A stretch of DNA of 64,000 bases from Collybiopsis luxurians FD-317 M1 (taxonomy: Eukaryota > Basidiomycota > Agaricomycetes > Agaricales > Omphalotaceae), in contig KN834823.1 in the NCBI GenBank assembly GCA_000827265.1, forward strand, positions 70,063 through 134,062, written 5' to 3'. How positions within the stretch are numbered: the first letter of the stretch is position 1; every line of letters begins with the position of its first letter. Below are positions 48,389-60,655 of the stretch, piece after piece. The translations under genes and the position numbers were made by a program. The notes under the pieces are model-generated. The model saw nothing but the letters and a program-made list of their open reading frames with translations, was not told the DNA's origin and did not search any database.

Positions 48389-49009
48389 CTGCACACAGCA
48401 AAGTATAAATAACGGTGCGGAAATCAGCAAAGAAAAACTCACTGACTCATGGAGCTTTATCTGTGTTTGCGGGTCGTCCGAATTATTCATGAATTCAATT
48501 ATCAGAATCCATCTGTTAAAGTATTGTACTGGTGTTTTTGACATGTCTTTGAGTATATCACGTATAAGCAGTATTAGGACCATGTAAGATGCGGAAGGTT
48601 TGAGGGGGAATCTGGCCTTTGGTCTTTTGTGCCTGTTGGCCCGAACCGAGAATACCCACTTACTACAAGATCGTGCGGGCACCGGGGATCGCCTCATGTT
48701 TATATCGTTTAAGATCGTTTCATTCGTTTCATTATCTGGTGGCCTGTCACCTGCGTGGGAAACTCCAGTACAGTTTCCATATGGCACATGCGCATTCCTT
48801 GGTGTATAGCACTGCGCTTAGGCGCCTGTAAAATGGTTGATCTGACTCTGGACATGCGGTATTGAAATCGTGGGATTGGCTTGACGTCCGTTGCCTCATT
48901 TTTGTCAGCCCATAAAGGGCATTCAGTCTAGATTTATCATTTAAAGCTGGTCAATGTCATTACTCCCGTACAAGCAACTAGGTATCCTGACAAAATCAGT
49001 CTTCACAAA

Positions 49010-49782
49010 ATGAGTTCCCAATTCCATGAACGGAGAAGTGAAACTCCCCTGGTAAATGGTAAGATTTGGATTATTCTGATCTCTGCATCATTGTAATTAA
49101 CAATTGATATTTTCTTCTGCAGAGGAGCTATTGCCAGTTTTTGAAGCCGTGCAACGAAGTTGGGAGGCTACCTTGCAATCCGCACCGTTAGTGGTAAGTA
49201 ACACACTCATCTATTTATCTAATTACCCACGAGATGACAATCAAAATTTTCCTCGTAGTCAACTCTATTGGCGGCTACTGCCTCCCAACTGCTCGGCACA
49301 GTATTATCGAACGGGACACAACTGTCAAGTGTAGGACTCAAAACTTGCTTGTTCTTCTCTTACGGCGCAATTATTTTCAACATTGGCGCCACCATTAGCT
49401 CTTTTGTTCTCTCAGAGATAATATCTAGCATCCCCGTGTTAGTAAAACTGAACAAAATCAAACTTAGTGAACAGATCAAGCACACACCATCCATTTCCCT
49501 GCTTGAGTTGGTTCTCAGGAAGACATCATATAGATTATTACTTCTACATTGTAAGTGTTGACCCATATTTAGCAAGCCTAATGTAATAGTGACGTCTTTT
49601 ATACCATAGGGTTGGGCTGCTTCATTCTTGGGATCATTTCTCTCTTGATGCAGGTCCTGATTTATGTTGGCTTCAATGAAGGGACAGTCTTTACTGTGCT
49701 GATGAGCATTGGAGGTTTCATCTCCATTGCGCCTATCATTTATCTATTCCAGGACAACACAAAAGATCAGTTGGAAGACTAA
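49010..49782 (+). CDS. Orphan small membrane protein, paralogue 2
   Basis: Exons 49010-49058, 49123-49193, 49259-49550 and 49610-49782 give 194 aa in one frame. Hydrophobic segments: CLFFSYGAIIFNIGATISSFV, FILGIISLLMQVLIYVG and VLMSIGGFISIAPIIYLF. Paralogous to the 219-aa protein at 43814, with the same intron positions around the helices and the same phase-1 splice within the codon after LLLH/VGH. Function unknown. The two genes lie on the same strand 4.2 kb apart, on either side of the 46.6-kb gene. Confidence 0.72.
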
Positions 49783-50961
49783 GGAGCGGTAGATATATTT
49801 CGGGTTCCAGTGGTTTTAAAAAATGAATCGCACTCAGTTTACAAATGCAGCTAGTAGCGAAAATTTTCCTGGGATCTTTTCTGCCCTATAGGAAAGATCT
49901 GTAATATTTTCAAGCCTCAAATCTCAGCTTAGCTCCGGCTCACATTCTTGGTACAAAAGTCCACCCGCATCTATCTTAGGTTATATTGCTTTCAAGCGAC
50001 TATGCTTACTGATTCTGAATAATGAATAAGCATTACCTCTCCGCAAGGTTCTCCTTGACATCCCAAGCCTGAGATGCACCGAATTCCTGCTTCAACCGGC
50101 TTCGCACTGGCATCTACACCTTAGCTGTCCCATTTTAGTAACCGACTTTGCCATATATAATTGACAGATAATCGACGGTGGTTATGGACTGATTCTTGGG
50201 TCGCATCGTTCTTTTTACGGTAAGCGTATATGATCTACATATCCATCTCATGTCTGACTCTGCGTTTTTCTGATGTTGTAAAATTTGTCCACTTGCTGCA
50301 ATCTGGATTATTGTTGCCTCAAGTAGTTGAACGATTGCTAGGACTTCCTTACGGTTTCCAGTTAAATATTTTTGTATTTCCGCTGACATTGTTCCTGCCC
50401 TTTTTACCAGTCTGTACGCCATTTACTGGTACATATTATGCTCACCGGGCTTATTGACAGCTGCTTCGCAGTCTTGGTATGAGGCAAAATTCGCATAGAC
50501 GAGGATAATGACCTCAACACTGGCGCTGAATACTTCGACGTTGTACGAGTATTTGATGTCACATCGAAAGCTCCCTCGGGATCGGGGTTTCCTGTGCATG
50601 AGGAGTACGTTTTCGGCTCTCAGCGAGAAAGGGAGTCCAATTTCATTACAAAATAGAGTTTCGGACGTAGTTATAAGTCCAAGCGTGCGATTGATCGGTA
50701 GGGAGATGGTAGATCGATCGAATACCCAGTGCACTGGAATATCTTTCGCTCAGAATCTAAGAAAAGCAAGGTTACCCTCTGCCCTATCATGTTTACCCGT
50801 CTGCAAAGAAGATCATTCTCCCTGAGAACATCACGAAGCTACTAATTCATTTGCCTGAAGATTCCCGTTGTGGTTAGATTGCGAACGTCCGAATGCTCGT
50901 GAGTGGGCTGGTATAAAATTGATCAAATTGTCTCACCCCACTGGCTTACCGGTACCCAAAC
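49783..50961. other. Intergenic
   Basis: About 1.2 kb without supported exons. Overlapping antisense open frames at 50423-50825 and 50135-50457 have no motif or splice support. Confidence 0.4.
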
Positions 50962-53064
50962 ATGGCTGCAAACTCTTTTCTGGACTCATTAACTTCGCCT
51001 CGGCTCGATAGAGTGCCAAAAGACACAAAATATCCTGTCACTGATCTGATTCAAACTCTCTTATTGACAGCTGCATATGAAGTCTGCTCAGAGGGATACA
51101 CTCGCAACACTCTCTCTTCGTATCTCTTTGTCTCAACAGCCAGAGATCTTCGCGATAAGATACATGAGCTGATTTTGGACGTCAATTCCGGCCAAGGTGA
51201 TTTATGGACAAAATTTAAGAAGTACACGTCGCTTATCGATCCATTGGAGAGGTGCGTCGCCTATCTTATATTCAAGGACAATCATATTATTAAACTACTA
51301 GATAGTGCTCTTCATAATTTTATTCACGTTGCAGAAAAAGAGTCCGGTGTTCAGGATAGAAAAGACTTTCGAAGTCTCGACAACTACTTAGATTGGATTC
51401 AAAATTGGGAGACAAATCGGAATTTAATTCGTAGTGCATTCATAAGTGCGAGAGGCCTCACCAAAGGTCTCGACATCCAGGTGATATCTCAACCATCTGT
51501 GCCCGATACACGCCCTGAAACAATTTGTCAAAGCAAAATCCATCGCTGGACATTAACCAGATCACTCGGCAGGATGACAGGGCGTACTTTTCGAGCCTCC
51601 ATGAAACGGAGAAATTCAAAACTTTCCGGTCCAGCCTCAAGAACCGCGATGTGCTCCTGATCACCGGAACCGTGTTAACAGACTTTCAAAATCTAGAACA
51701 AGGTCTTTGGGACAGAGCCGACGAAGTAGTTATTTTTAAACTCAAAAGAAGCTTGATACTTACGAAATCATTATTACTATGCAGGTTATCTCTTTATGGA
51801 CTGTCAAATATGCGATGATCATCAACACCATCGTTGAGCTAGCTACCAAGGACTCTCCACCGGATGACAAGTTTAAGCTTATGGCACAAAATACAACAGA
51901 CCTCTGGAAAGCTGCGGTAGCGTAAGTCGAGAGTCTGAAGCCTCTTACTTCCAACTAATTTGAGTACTCTGATTCAATCATCGACCAGGCTCAGGAAATC
52001 ACTTCGAGAGGCCATTAATGATACAAGCAAGGCTACTGCCATTCAACCACAGTGGGATACCCTCATTGAGGCACTGAAGGTATGACTGATGCTGTTTGTT
52101 AGATTAATGTTTTCTCTGAACTTCAGTATGAGCAGGCTGGTAGCAGGGTTTCACTACCCAACTATATTGAAATTCTTGCCCTTGTCCAAGATATTCGGCG
52201 TCCTTTCCATCAACAAGCCGTTGCTACCGCTGGACTGTTCCACCTTCTTGCTACTGAATTCCAGAAGGAAAAGCACCAAAATAACCTTCATTTGTTACAT
52301 GCATTGAAAGAGTACAGTGCTCAATATATATCTCTGTGCAAATGCGAAGACTAATATTCTTCTTTAGCGGCATTCAAGCTATACAAGACGCACTGGTCAA
52401 GTCTCGAGATATACTCAAAGACATGATAGATATCATGAGCCTATCAGATGACCAAAAGCAGACTATTGATAATGAATTCAGAGATGCGGAAAAGGAAGTG
52501 GAAGGTTGCTTTACAAAGTTCCAGGAGCAGGTATCGAAGTTTTTCTTACACTTCTCCAAAGCCAATACTGAATCGGATTTTTAACCCAGCTTGCGAGAGA
52601 GGACTTCGACAGTTGGAAGCAGGAAATGAAGAAGGCCAAAGACACAGATGCGACCCAGACACAGAAATGGAAGGACTTCCAAAGGAGACAGGTACTTGAT
52701 ATGGGTTTCATTTTTCTCGCCCAAATTCTGATGACCTTTACTTGTAATATTCAAAAGCATGCTGGCAAGCCGAGCTCCGAAAAGCAAGTTACCATTGAAG
52801 TGGCAATAAAAAATGCAAAGACACAAGAACGCTGTAAATTTTCCACCCCAAATCCGAGATCTTTGTTTGATCTTAATTTCTTCTTCTTGTACAGATACCA
52901 TCGATAGTGCCTTACCGCTCAGCGCACTTCTATGGATGATAGCCAAGAAGGATTCAAAAGTAATGACAAACCCACTTTTCAAAGATCCTTCAAAGAAGAA
53001 GATATTCAGTATGGATACAATTGTAAATGAAGTTGGTGGAGCGGTTATATTGGACTTTTCCTAA
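50962..53064 (+). CDS. Orphan all-helical protein (535 aa)
   Basis: Nine exons (50962-51480, 51561-51725, 51785-51921, 51989-52079, 52127-52311, 52368-52530, 52590-52691, 52758-52833, 52895-53064) join to 535 aa with correct phase at every junction. The sequence is rich in predicted amphipathic helices, for example ALVKSRDILKDMIDIMSLSD and REDFDSWKQEMKKAKDTDA. It has one moderately hydrophobic run, VISLWTVKYAMIINTIVELA, and ends VGGAVILDFS. No signal peptide or catalytic motif is visible, and I do not recognise a family. A decayed duplicate of its 3' half lies at 57.7-59.5 kb, showing that the gene belongs to a locally duplicating family. Confidence 0.68.
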
Positions 53065-53683
53065 ATTTCTTGGATCGGTGAATCGCGATAGAGCTGGATC
53101 TCTGACTGTATAATTTCGCCTAGCTGCTAAGAAATGGTTGATCTTTATCTGATAGTTTCCACTACGTATGTTCTCTTCTGATGCTGATTCTTCGCAGTAA
53201 CTCATTCCTCACCATACTGGGTAGTATAGTGAGGAATGAGTTCTATTGAGAAACATCGGCATATGGCTTGCTCGTCTGTTTCGCCCACACCTTTCGCTTC
53301 CTCATGCATAATCCTTATACTTAATCCACCCGTTCATTGTTATTCCATACTCATCATAGATGGTCCTATATTTATTATTTCGTCAACTTTAAATACAGCG
53401 TGTGTATTAACGGATTACCGATTCTTTCACATTCTTCGATCCCCTCCCTGAGGTCTCCTCCAACTGAGTGAACTCGCTTCTTCACAAGTTAAACTATAGG
53501 GAACCTGTGCCATCCAAACTAAGTATTCCCCTTCATAAGCTTATTTAACAATCAGTTTGGCATTACTAAAAATTGCGAATACTTAGGAACGAATAAGAAG
53601 ATATAATTGCTTTACATAAATTGAATTCTGAAATTTACCGGGTTACAATTAGTAAGAAAAGAGTTCATGTTATCCAACGGTAT
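53065..53683. other. Intergenic, convergent gene ends
   Basis: 3' flanks of the 535-aa gene and of the P450 gene. The first about 80 bp recur after the pseudogene at 59.5 kb. A near-perfect short inverted repeat (GTAACTCATTCCTCAC / GTGAGGAATGAGTTC) sits at about 53198-53244 and could form a hairpin. Confidence 0.5.
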
Positions 53684-55780
53684 TCAAGCAACTTCTTTAA
53701 TCTCGGTCGGAATCAATGCCTCCGCACCAGGACGTACAGTAAAGGTACAATCGAAATACGGGGGACGACTAATTACTCTGTCAGTATGTTTCCAATTTAC
53801 GAAAAATGCGCTACTCTCACCTGTTCAAAGAATTTGTATATTGAATTTTCGCCGGATCGAGGCATTTACCATCCTCCCCAATCGGTTCGCCAATCTCATA
53901 GGTGCATAAGATTGTTGCGATACTAATCCATATTACATCACGTCCTATAGCTGGAAGGATGCTCAGCTGATGAATGAATGTAGAAAGTTCAGAGAATAAT
54001 TTCACCCCGACCAGGACATTTTCTCCCGCCGAAACCGAACGCGCCGTCGGCGTCGGGTATAGCCATATTTCGGGTTCCGTCAGGTAACAGGAAACGTTCG
54101 GGATTGAAGTTGTGAGGAGAAGGCCCATATATTGAAGCATCGTGCATCAATGCCCAAGCATTCCCGCAAACAATCGTACCTTTGGGAATAAAATAACCAC
54201 CATAATAATCATCTTGAGTAACTGAGTGAAATACACCGAGTGGAGCAAGGGGATTCCAACGCAAAACCTCATTGATAACAGCATCAATATATGGAATTTT
54301 TCCAAAGTCCGAGAAATCTGGCAGACGATCCAGCCCAACAACGTCAATAAGAGCGGTATGGGCCTTAGCTTGTATCTCTGGGAAAAGACCCATGGTCAAC
54401 ATGAAGGAGCAGAGGGGTCCGACAGTCTGTTCAAGGCCTATAAGCTTTGAGAGGGACATGAATTTCAGGATTTTTCCTTACCACCCCGGCACCTCCTGCG
54501 TGAAAAGTCATTCAATAAGTGAATTTTTACAAGAAAATTCTCATACCTAGATATGCTTCAGCGAGGATATTGCGTGTGGTGCTCTCTGAACAGTCAAGTG
54601 AATTGCTTTGCAAAGATGAGATGAGATTGGTAGCCACGCAAGGGACTGCAGTACCCCCCTCCTGTAGATCGAGCATGATGGGAATTTATAAGAACAGTCA
54701 ATGCTAAGAACCCACCATCTTGGATTTGACGTGTTCATAAGCCTCATTTTGAACATCATAACTGAGGGACCGCCATTCCAAAGCTTGACGTTTGAATTTC
54801 GCCCCCGGGAACCAAGCCGGAATGTGTTTAAGGATAGGAAACATATCGACTATAAAGTATTGATATTTTTACTCGGTGGAAGGATCTCATAGACCGTTGA
54901 AGACATACTCACCCAGATATGGATGACCATCCGTCAGTGCACTTGACATAGACTCCGCGAGGCAAACAAAGTGATCCTCTTCCGATTTCGGACTTATACC
55001 ATATGTTGCAGAGAGAATCGCGTCGGCCGATGAGCTAGGAGCAGTTCAGTGAGGCAGGCATGATTGTAATCAAAGGGGAACTTACAGTCGAATCTGTCTA
55101 GCATAGTTAATGGGACTGTTCAAGAGACGTGGAAGTAGCCTCCTAGCGGATTGGAGGGCGTGGGGTCTCACTGTCTCAATGTTGAATTCGCGCATAAATA
55201 TTCGACGATGCTCTGATACAAGTTTTTTTCAATGACGTAACTCGTTTGGAGAACAGAACCACTCACCTCTCCAGGTGGTACCGTATGGCATCAGAGCAAA
55301 TACCCAGGTTATTTCCATCCTACAATGTAACGTCGTTAGTGGAACCGTATAGACCTGAAAATCTATGCCATACAACTCCAGCATGGTGGACTTAGGCCTA
55401 TAAAACGCAGTTGAATTAAGGTTGACGGTAGATTCAAGCACGTACTGTACCTGTCTGAATAGATTTTTGAACGCTTTACTAGGAGGTCCTGTACACTGCG
55501 ATGCGTGTTGAGAAAAAGAATCCGTATGCCTGGGAGACGTAGCAAGACCACATCTGATCCTGAATGATACTCAGTGCTCGAACCTAACAGTACCATCAAA
55601 TGACTGACCATTATCCTCGCTCCATTTCTGTAAAACTTTCCATGGATCTTTTGTTGGAATGTCTAAAATGTTCCCAATTATTGGCCAGCCTCTTGGCCCG
55701 GGAGGAGAAGGTCCTTTACGTCGACGAAAAAGAACCACTGTCAGGATGAGAGTACATATGAAAAGAGCCGCTGATAGCAT
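53684..55780 (-). CDS. Cytochrome P450 monooxygenase
   Basis: Twelve exons (55609-55780, 55451-55559, 55374-55397, 55267-55319, 55086-55212, 54913-55034, 54716-54849, 54547-54661, 54482-54495, 54006-54426, 53821-53944, 53684-53777) give 502 aa, a normal P450 length. It has an N-terminal membrane anchor (LSAALFICTLILTVVLF) and the hinge PPGPRGWPIIGN. Further motifs are WR in helix C, ExxR as EVLR, PERF as FNPERF, and heme-binding FGFGGRKCPG with the Cys ligand. The I-helix reads GGAGVTV where GGADTTV is usual, so the acid-alcohol pair is replaced. It is ER-bound and depends on a P450 reductase. It resembles the fungal group often annotated O-methylsterigmatocystin oxidoreductase-like; substrate unknown. 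Confidence 0.9.
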
Positions 55781-57653
55781 GGAAGGCAGTCAACTGTTGG
55801 AAACTCTGTCAGTTCTGGCTTTTCGAAGGCGGCTTTTGAAGGTGGCCAAGAGAAGCGGTTAGGGTCGGCTTCAATTTTCTTTCTGATACCTAGATTTTGA
55901 CTGAAGAGTTGTGGGAAAGGATGTGGATTAAAACCTTGTTTACGGGCTAGAGTCTAGAGTCTAGACAATTGTACCGCGGACAAGTGTGGCCTCTGCAATG
56001 CTTGCCTCTTTGTGTGAGAATGCGGCAATGACTTAAACTAGTGAGGAATCCAAGCTATTCAGTGGATCTGAGGTCAAAGTCGTTTATACCGAATAGGTAG
56101 TTGGTGTAGCAAGCCATGAGGGAGAAAAAATTTCGGCGCCGCAATTGACTCATTCGGGTATTTGACATATCGAGATCTACAAGAGCTATGAAATGCCTAG
56201 AATGACTCTAAAATCTGTAAATGTCGTATGGTGTAGAAGAACTCAAGAATGCTAAAACTCAAGGACCATGAATCACGATACTTTGAAATTTTGTGGTTCA
56301 AGAAAATGCTATTGTTATTATTTTAATCTGTAGCTCACATGGGTTTCGGAGGAATGTAAGTAAACTATAACTGACTTGTGTGCCCTCTCCCGAGATGTCA
56401 ACTTCACCTTGGGGATCAATAATAATACCACTCTCATTATCGCGAGTTGAATGTAGACTCGATATTATGGCTTGAATAGCTAGTTATGTCATCCATCTCG
56501 CTATGCAGAGTGGAGAATGAGAGGAACACAGCAGAGGTTCACTATCCTGACCTTGAGATTTATTAGACACCTTATAAACACCGCGCCAGTGCTGAAGCTT
56601 AGTTCCTGATTCCTTCCCGAAGTTATGCAAAGTGAACAGAATAACTCAACTCTTACCATACAGATCTTGTCCGATACATACTTATTTAGCTCCCGGGATC
56701 AGTTTTGTGTCTAGAGTCGCAAGAATAGTAAGGAAGCCAGAGTTCAAACCAGACTACAATGCAACTTTGCACGTTGAAGCATTTTTGCAAGGATGTTGAG
56801 ATTCTGACTCCTTTATGGCTACGAGGAGTATGTCGCTCTGGACCTATGGACGAATCACAAACGAGAGTGAGCTGCCTTATAAGCAATGTCGCTTTGGTGA
56901 TTAGGACCGGTCAAAGGGCGAATGTTCCCGCAGAGTATACATTACATAACGGTTTACTTGATGCCTGCTGTTTGTACAGCCGTTTGCATAGAATTTTTCA
57001 GTTCTATTTTTTCCTTCTATCTATTTGGGTTTGATATTCTGCTATATAATTCAAGAGCCGGACACAAAGCCGAAGCCTAAAGAAAGAGCAAGCCGTTGTG
57101 TTGAGAATGTGCGAGAAGGTACTTACACATTCTAGGAGCGACTCAAGCAGTGCTCCATTGTTTTCTTAGTAATCTCTTTAAGTATTATCGAAATTAGTAG
57201 AATATTCTAGAAGTAATTACTCTAGGTATAAAAGATGTACGTAGAGTAGCTAAACAATAAGAAGTTTCACTATTCCTAAAGTACTTGCCATAACCTTTTC
57301 TCAACACGTTGGTTTCGATAGTGATTAACCCGCAAGTGGCGTTGTCGGATGGTGGTTCGGTACGATTTGGTGGGACGCAGCTCCAGAATGTATAGGGCAA
57401 GCAAATGCGATCAAACATCGCTGAAATGCAAAACTTCATCATGCCGACGGCTGTACTGAGTAGCGCTTTTTTGGCTAATCTCATAAGTTACCGTGTTGAA
57501 TGTAATGAATACTAACTATAATTGTATAAGTTGCAAGGGCATTAGACCAGCATTAGACCAATTCAAAGTTTCCTGTCTTGGATCAAGCACAAAACCATCG
57601 ACGGATTAACTCGGCATTCCATGGCCCATGCACTCGGCGGTTATGCATAACGT
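55781..57653. other. Intergenic
   Basis: About 1.9 kb upstream of the P450 gene. No spliced gene or repeat could be supported; open frames at 56759-57034 and 57194-57484 lack motifs. Confidence 0.4.
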
Positions 57654-57689
57654 ATGATAAATATTGCACTTAGTGACGAGGGCAAGCAA

Positions 57690-59560
57690 ATTCAGAATTT
57701 GAATGCCAACTTGTGCTCGACATGGTACAGAATACTTAAAGATGTGATAGATATCAAGAACCTATCAGACAAAGGCAGGTCATTGATAATTGAGTTCCGA
57801 GGTGCGGAAAAAGAACTAGAAGGTTACTTGATAAAATTCCATGGTATCGAGTTTTTCATACATTTCCCCAGAGCCGATCTACATTGATCCAAATTCTAAA
57901 AGTAGCTTCCTTGAGAGGATTCTCATGTTCGTTCATTGGAGGCAGAAAATGAAGAACGCCAAGGCCACAGATGCAACTGGAAAAAGCTATTGGGAAACCC
58001 CCTTTCCCGCAAACCCGGTTTCTCGCCGTGACTATCCTGCAACCCCCCTCCTCTCGGTCACCGTCCGGAATTAGTTAAGCCCAGAGTCGGCCATTACATA
58101 CTCAAGTTGGTACTGAAATGTTGGTATAGAGAGTTTTTGCATTTCTTGGTTTACTCTGCTCAAACTCGGTTATACTAGACAGACATGTGAGCTTCAAATT
58201 TCCCAGGTTTGAGAACATATAGAGCCCTCGATGTTACGCCAGCTGTCTTCCGAGAACGGACATAAAAATGGCGGGAATTGATATCTGAGTTGGTCCTTTC
58301 CGAAGCTGATAGGAAGGTACGCTTTTTACAATTCTCGTTCGTTTAAAAATAAACTGTACATTTGGAGCTCACAAATGGAGCTCAAATGTTTCCATGCTTT
58401 CTTTTTGTCGGATGCCGAGCCAAGTAATGACGCTCGGCATCAATGTCCAGCGCAAATTCGCTTCCTTGCTCCTCTGCCGTCTCGCCGCCTGCACAAAGCG
58501 CTCGCTCGCCAAGTTATCTTCTCTCAATCCACTGCAAGTCGCAACCCTATCGGTGTGCATGTAGTCCCTTACAGATAGTCCTTTCTTCGAGTGTGCTGGC
58601 AAGAAGTTAGCTGAGTGATTCCGGCATGCAAATGAATCACTCTCTGCTGATTCTCTCCAGCAGCCTCACCCTTCGACTCAGCAGCGAGAGGACTCTGGAG
58701 ATGCAGATAAGTAGAAAAAAATTCAAATGTTCAAACACTGAGAAAATTTCCTAATTATTATCAAGTTTGTTGATCCTCATTGAAAGCTAATAATGATATT
58801 GAGTCATGTTGAAAAAAAGTTTGAGGGAGGACGGCTTAGAAATGCACTACGGCAGTAATTTTTTTTACGAAACTATGGATCCGGTATGTAGATCATCGAC
58901 AGTCGGTTGTACTCTGCTCATCATAAATTTGTATACAGTGAAGATTCATGCATATATCTATAACCCGTGCTTAGAAAGCAAGGAAAGATACCAACAACAA
59001 AGGTCCCTACCGAAAGCACTTAATGAAAGAGAAGAAGAACCAGCTGAATAATTATGAGCTGGCCGGCCGGTTGACGGCCTGCGGAGGAACCCAAAGGGTT
59101 TCCCAAGGCATCCGGGGTTTCAGCCGGACAGGGGGTTTCCCAATAGCTTTTCCCGATGCAACCCAGACACAGAAATGGATGGACTTCGATTGAAGTAGTG
59201 AATGTGGTTTCAATTTTCTCTGAAAAGCAAGTTACTATTAAAGTTGCAATAAAAAATGCAAGGACACAGGAACTGGTGTATACTAACTAACGCTGCCTTC
59301 CCAAAATCCGAGATTTTTGTTTCGTCCCGATTTTTCTGCACATACAATATATTTGTCATCGACGTCACGTTACCGCTCTACCTGGATGATAGCCAAGAAG
59401 GATTCAAAAATAATGGCTGACCTCACTTTCAGAGATCCTCCGAAGAAGCAGATATTCAGTATGAATACAATTTTGAATGTCGAAGGGAGCGGTTGTATTG
59501 GACTTTTCTTAGATCGGTGAATCGAGATAGAACTGGATGATCTCTGGCTGGGTGACTTTC
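57690..59560 (+). pseudogene. Decayed 3' copy of the 535-aa orphan gene, split by a transposon
   Basis: 57690-57977 matches exons 6-7 of the 535-aa gene (ILKDVIDIKNLSD, FRGAEKELEGYLIKF, MKNAKATDA). 59155-59520 matches exons 7-9 (SEKQVTIKVAIKNARTQE, WMIAKKDSKIMADLTF, IFSMNTILN). The match continues about 40 bp into the 3' flank. The two parts are separated by the 1177-bp insertion, the 5' half of the gene is missing, and there are frame breaks and an exon-7 truncation. It is not expected to make the protein. Confidence 0.85.
57978..59154. mobile_element. Non-autonomous DNA transposon with 8-bp target duplication (1177 bp)
   Basis: GATGCAAC is present on both sides (57970-57977 and 59155-59162), and the flanking pseudogene sequence is continuous once the insert is removed. 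Terminal inverted repeats read GGAAAAAGCTATTGGGAAAC on the left and GGGAAAAGCTATTGGGAAAC on the right complement, extending into CCCCCT. An 8-bp duplication fits hAT-type elements and some other families (for example Zisupton/KDZ). The interior has no transposase I can recognise; the 77-aa minus-strand frame at 58369-58602 is unassigned. Confidence 0.85.
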
Positions 59561-59808
59561 GCTATTAAGTAATTTGGATTCACTCCATCGACTGGCTTCG
59601 CCTCAGTTGGTTTGAAGTGCATTGTTTTGTGTTCTCCGCGGCGAATTGTAGTAATAGTTTTAGCTTCACGGCGAAATTCCAAGGACAAGCTAGAGCTGCT
59701 CGTGCTCGACGTTGGGTTCATAGTCGGTGCTGATATCCATTCCGCTTTAAACCACACTAATGCCAAATAACCAGGCTGAACGACATAGGTGTCGTTATTC
59801 CCCGGCAC
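59509..59808 (-). CDS. Weakly supported open frame (99 aa)
   Basis: Minus-strand frame with YVVQPGYLALVWFKAEW and a Ser-rich SSTSSSSLSLEF stretch, preceded by a good acceptor-like site, so it could be an exon. Its last about 15 residues run antisense into the duplicated flank of the pseudogene and are not conserved in the parent copy. No partner exon was found. It may be spurious. Confidence 0.22.
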   Translation of the reverse strand: MPGNNDTYVVQPGYLALVWFKAEWISAPTMNPTSSTSSSSLSLEFRREAKTITTIRRGEHKTMHFKPTEAKPVDGVNPNYLIAKVTQPEIIQFYLDSPI

Positions 59809-59809
59809 C

Positions 59810-60655
59810 TAATTCATGTTGAATAAACTGAACGACGTACCCTATTTCTTGCTATAAAGGAGTGTAAACAATTCACCTATCGATTAATGGGCCAATTCTA
59901 AAGCATATGCATGCCATGCGCCGTGCACATTTGTAGCTTGTAGCAAAGCACAGCTCTCGGCTTACCACAGCTCTAAGCCGGACACTAAACCGCTCTAAGC
60001 CGTGAAGCGGCTGTACCGGATCATACATGATCTTTCCCGGCTGGGTTCAATTTGAAACCGGCGCGTCTACCGAAATAAAAATAAGCCTACAGTTGGTCAT
60101 CACTACCTTGCTATACAAGCTAGGCCTTAAACTAACGTCTACACCGATCTCGAGTCAATGCCCCAAGAAGGCTCGTGTTTGGCAAAAATGCAATCGCTGA
60201 AAGTCCCCGGTTGGGAGGCTCTTCGTCTTTTGAAATAGACTTTTCCGTATGAAAGCGAAAGGCGTTAATTTTTACCACTTAATTTTGAGTTTGAAATCGT
60301 TGCGACCAAAGCTGTGGCGATCTGATGGCGACGAAATGGTGAAGGAGAATCATATAGACGCCGAGATCCAAGCTGAGCGCTTACCTGATTCTCATTCGAG
60401 TGCCACTGCGCGTGTATCAAATTTCGCCAGACGCGGCTTGGAACAATGACCATTCTTCTTATCCCGTAATAATATCCTTTGTTTTATGCTTAGTCCCTCC
60501 CAATTTGAATTTCAACCCTAACGTTCATTGTCCTGTCCAGCTTTAAACTTTTTTTCCTTTTGTAGACCCGGTCAAGACAAACTGATTCTGAAGGCTATGA
60601 TCACGTTCAAGTGGCAATCGTTCCTCTTAAGTAACCACTCTTTGCTTTCTTTACT
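59810..60655. other. Intergenic with CTCTAAGCCG repeats
   Basis: Around 59960-60030 the words AGCTCTAAGCCG and CGCTCTAAGCCG recur near GAAGCGGCTGTACCGG, which looks like the edge of a repeat element. No pair of termini was identified. The remainder is the pyrimidine-rich upstream region of the gene at 60656. Confidence 0.4.

Noticed and set aside
56759..57484. Two short frames (91 and 96 aa) upstream of the transposon-split pseudogene
   Set aside because: No motif, no splice support, AT-rich intergenic DNA.
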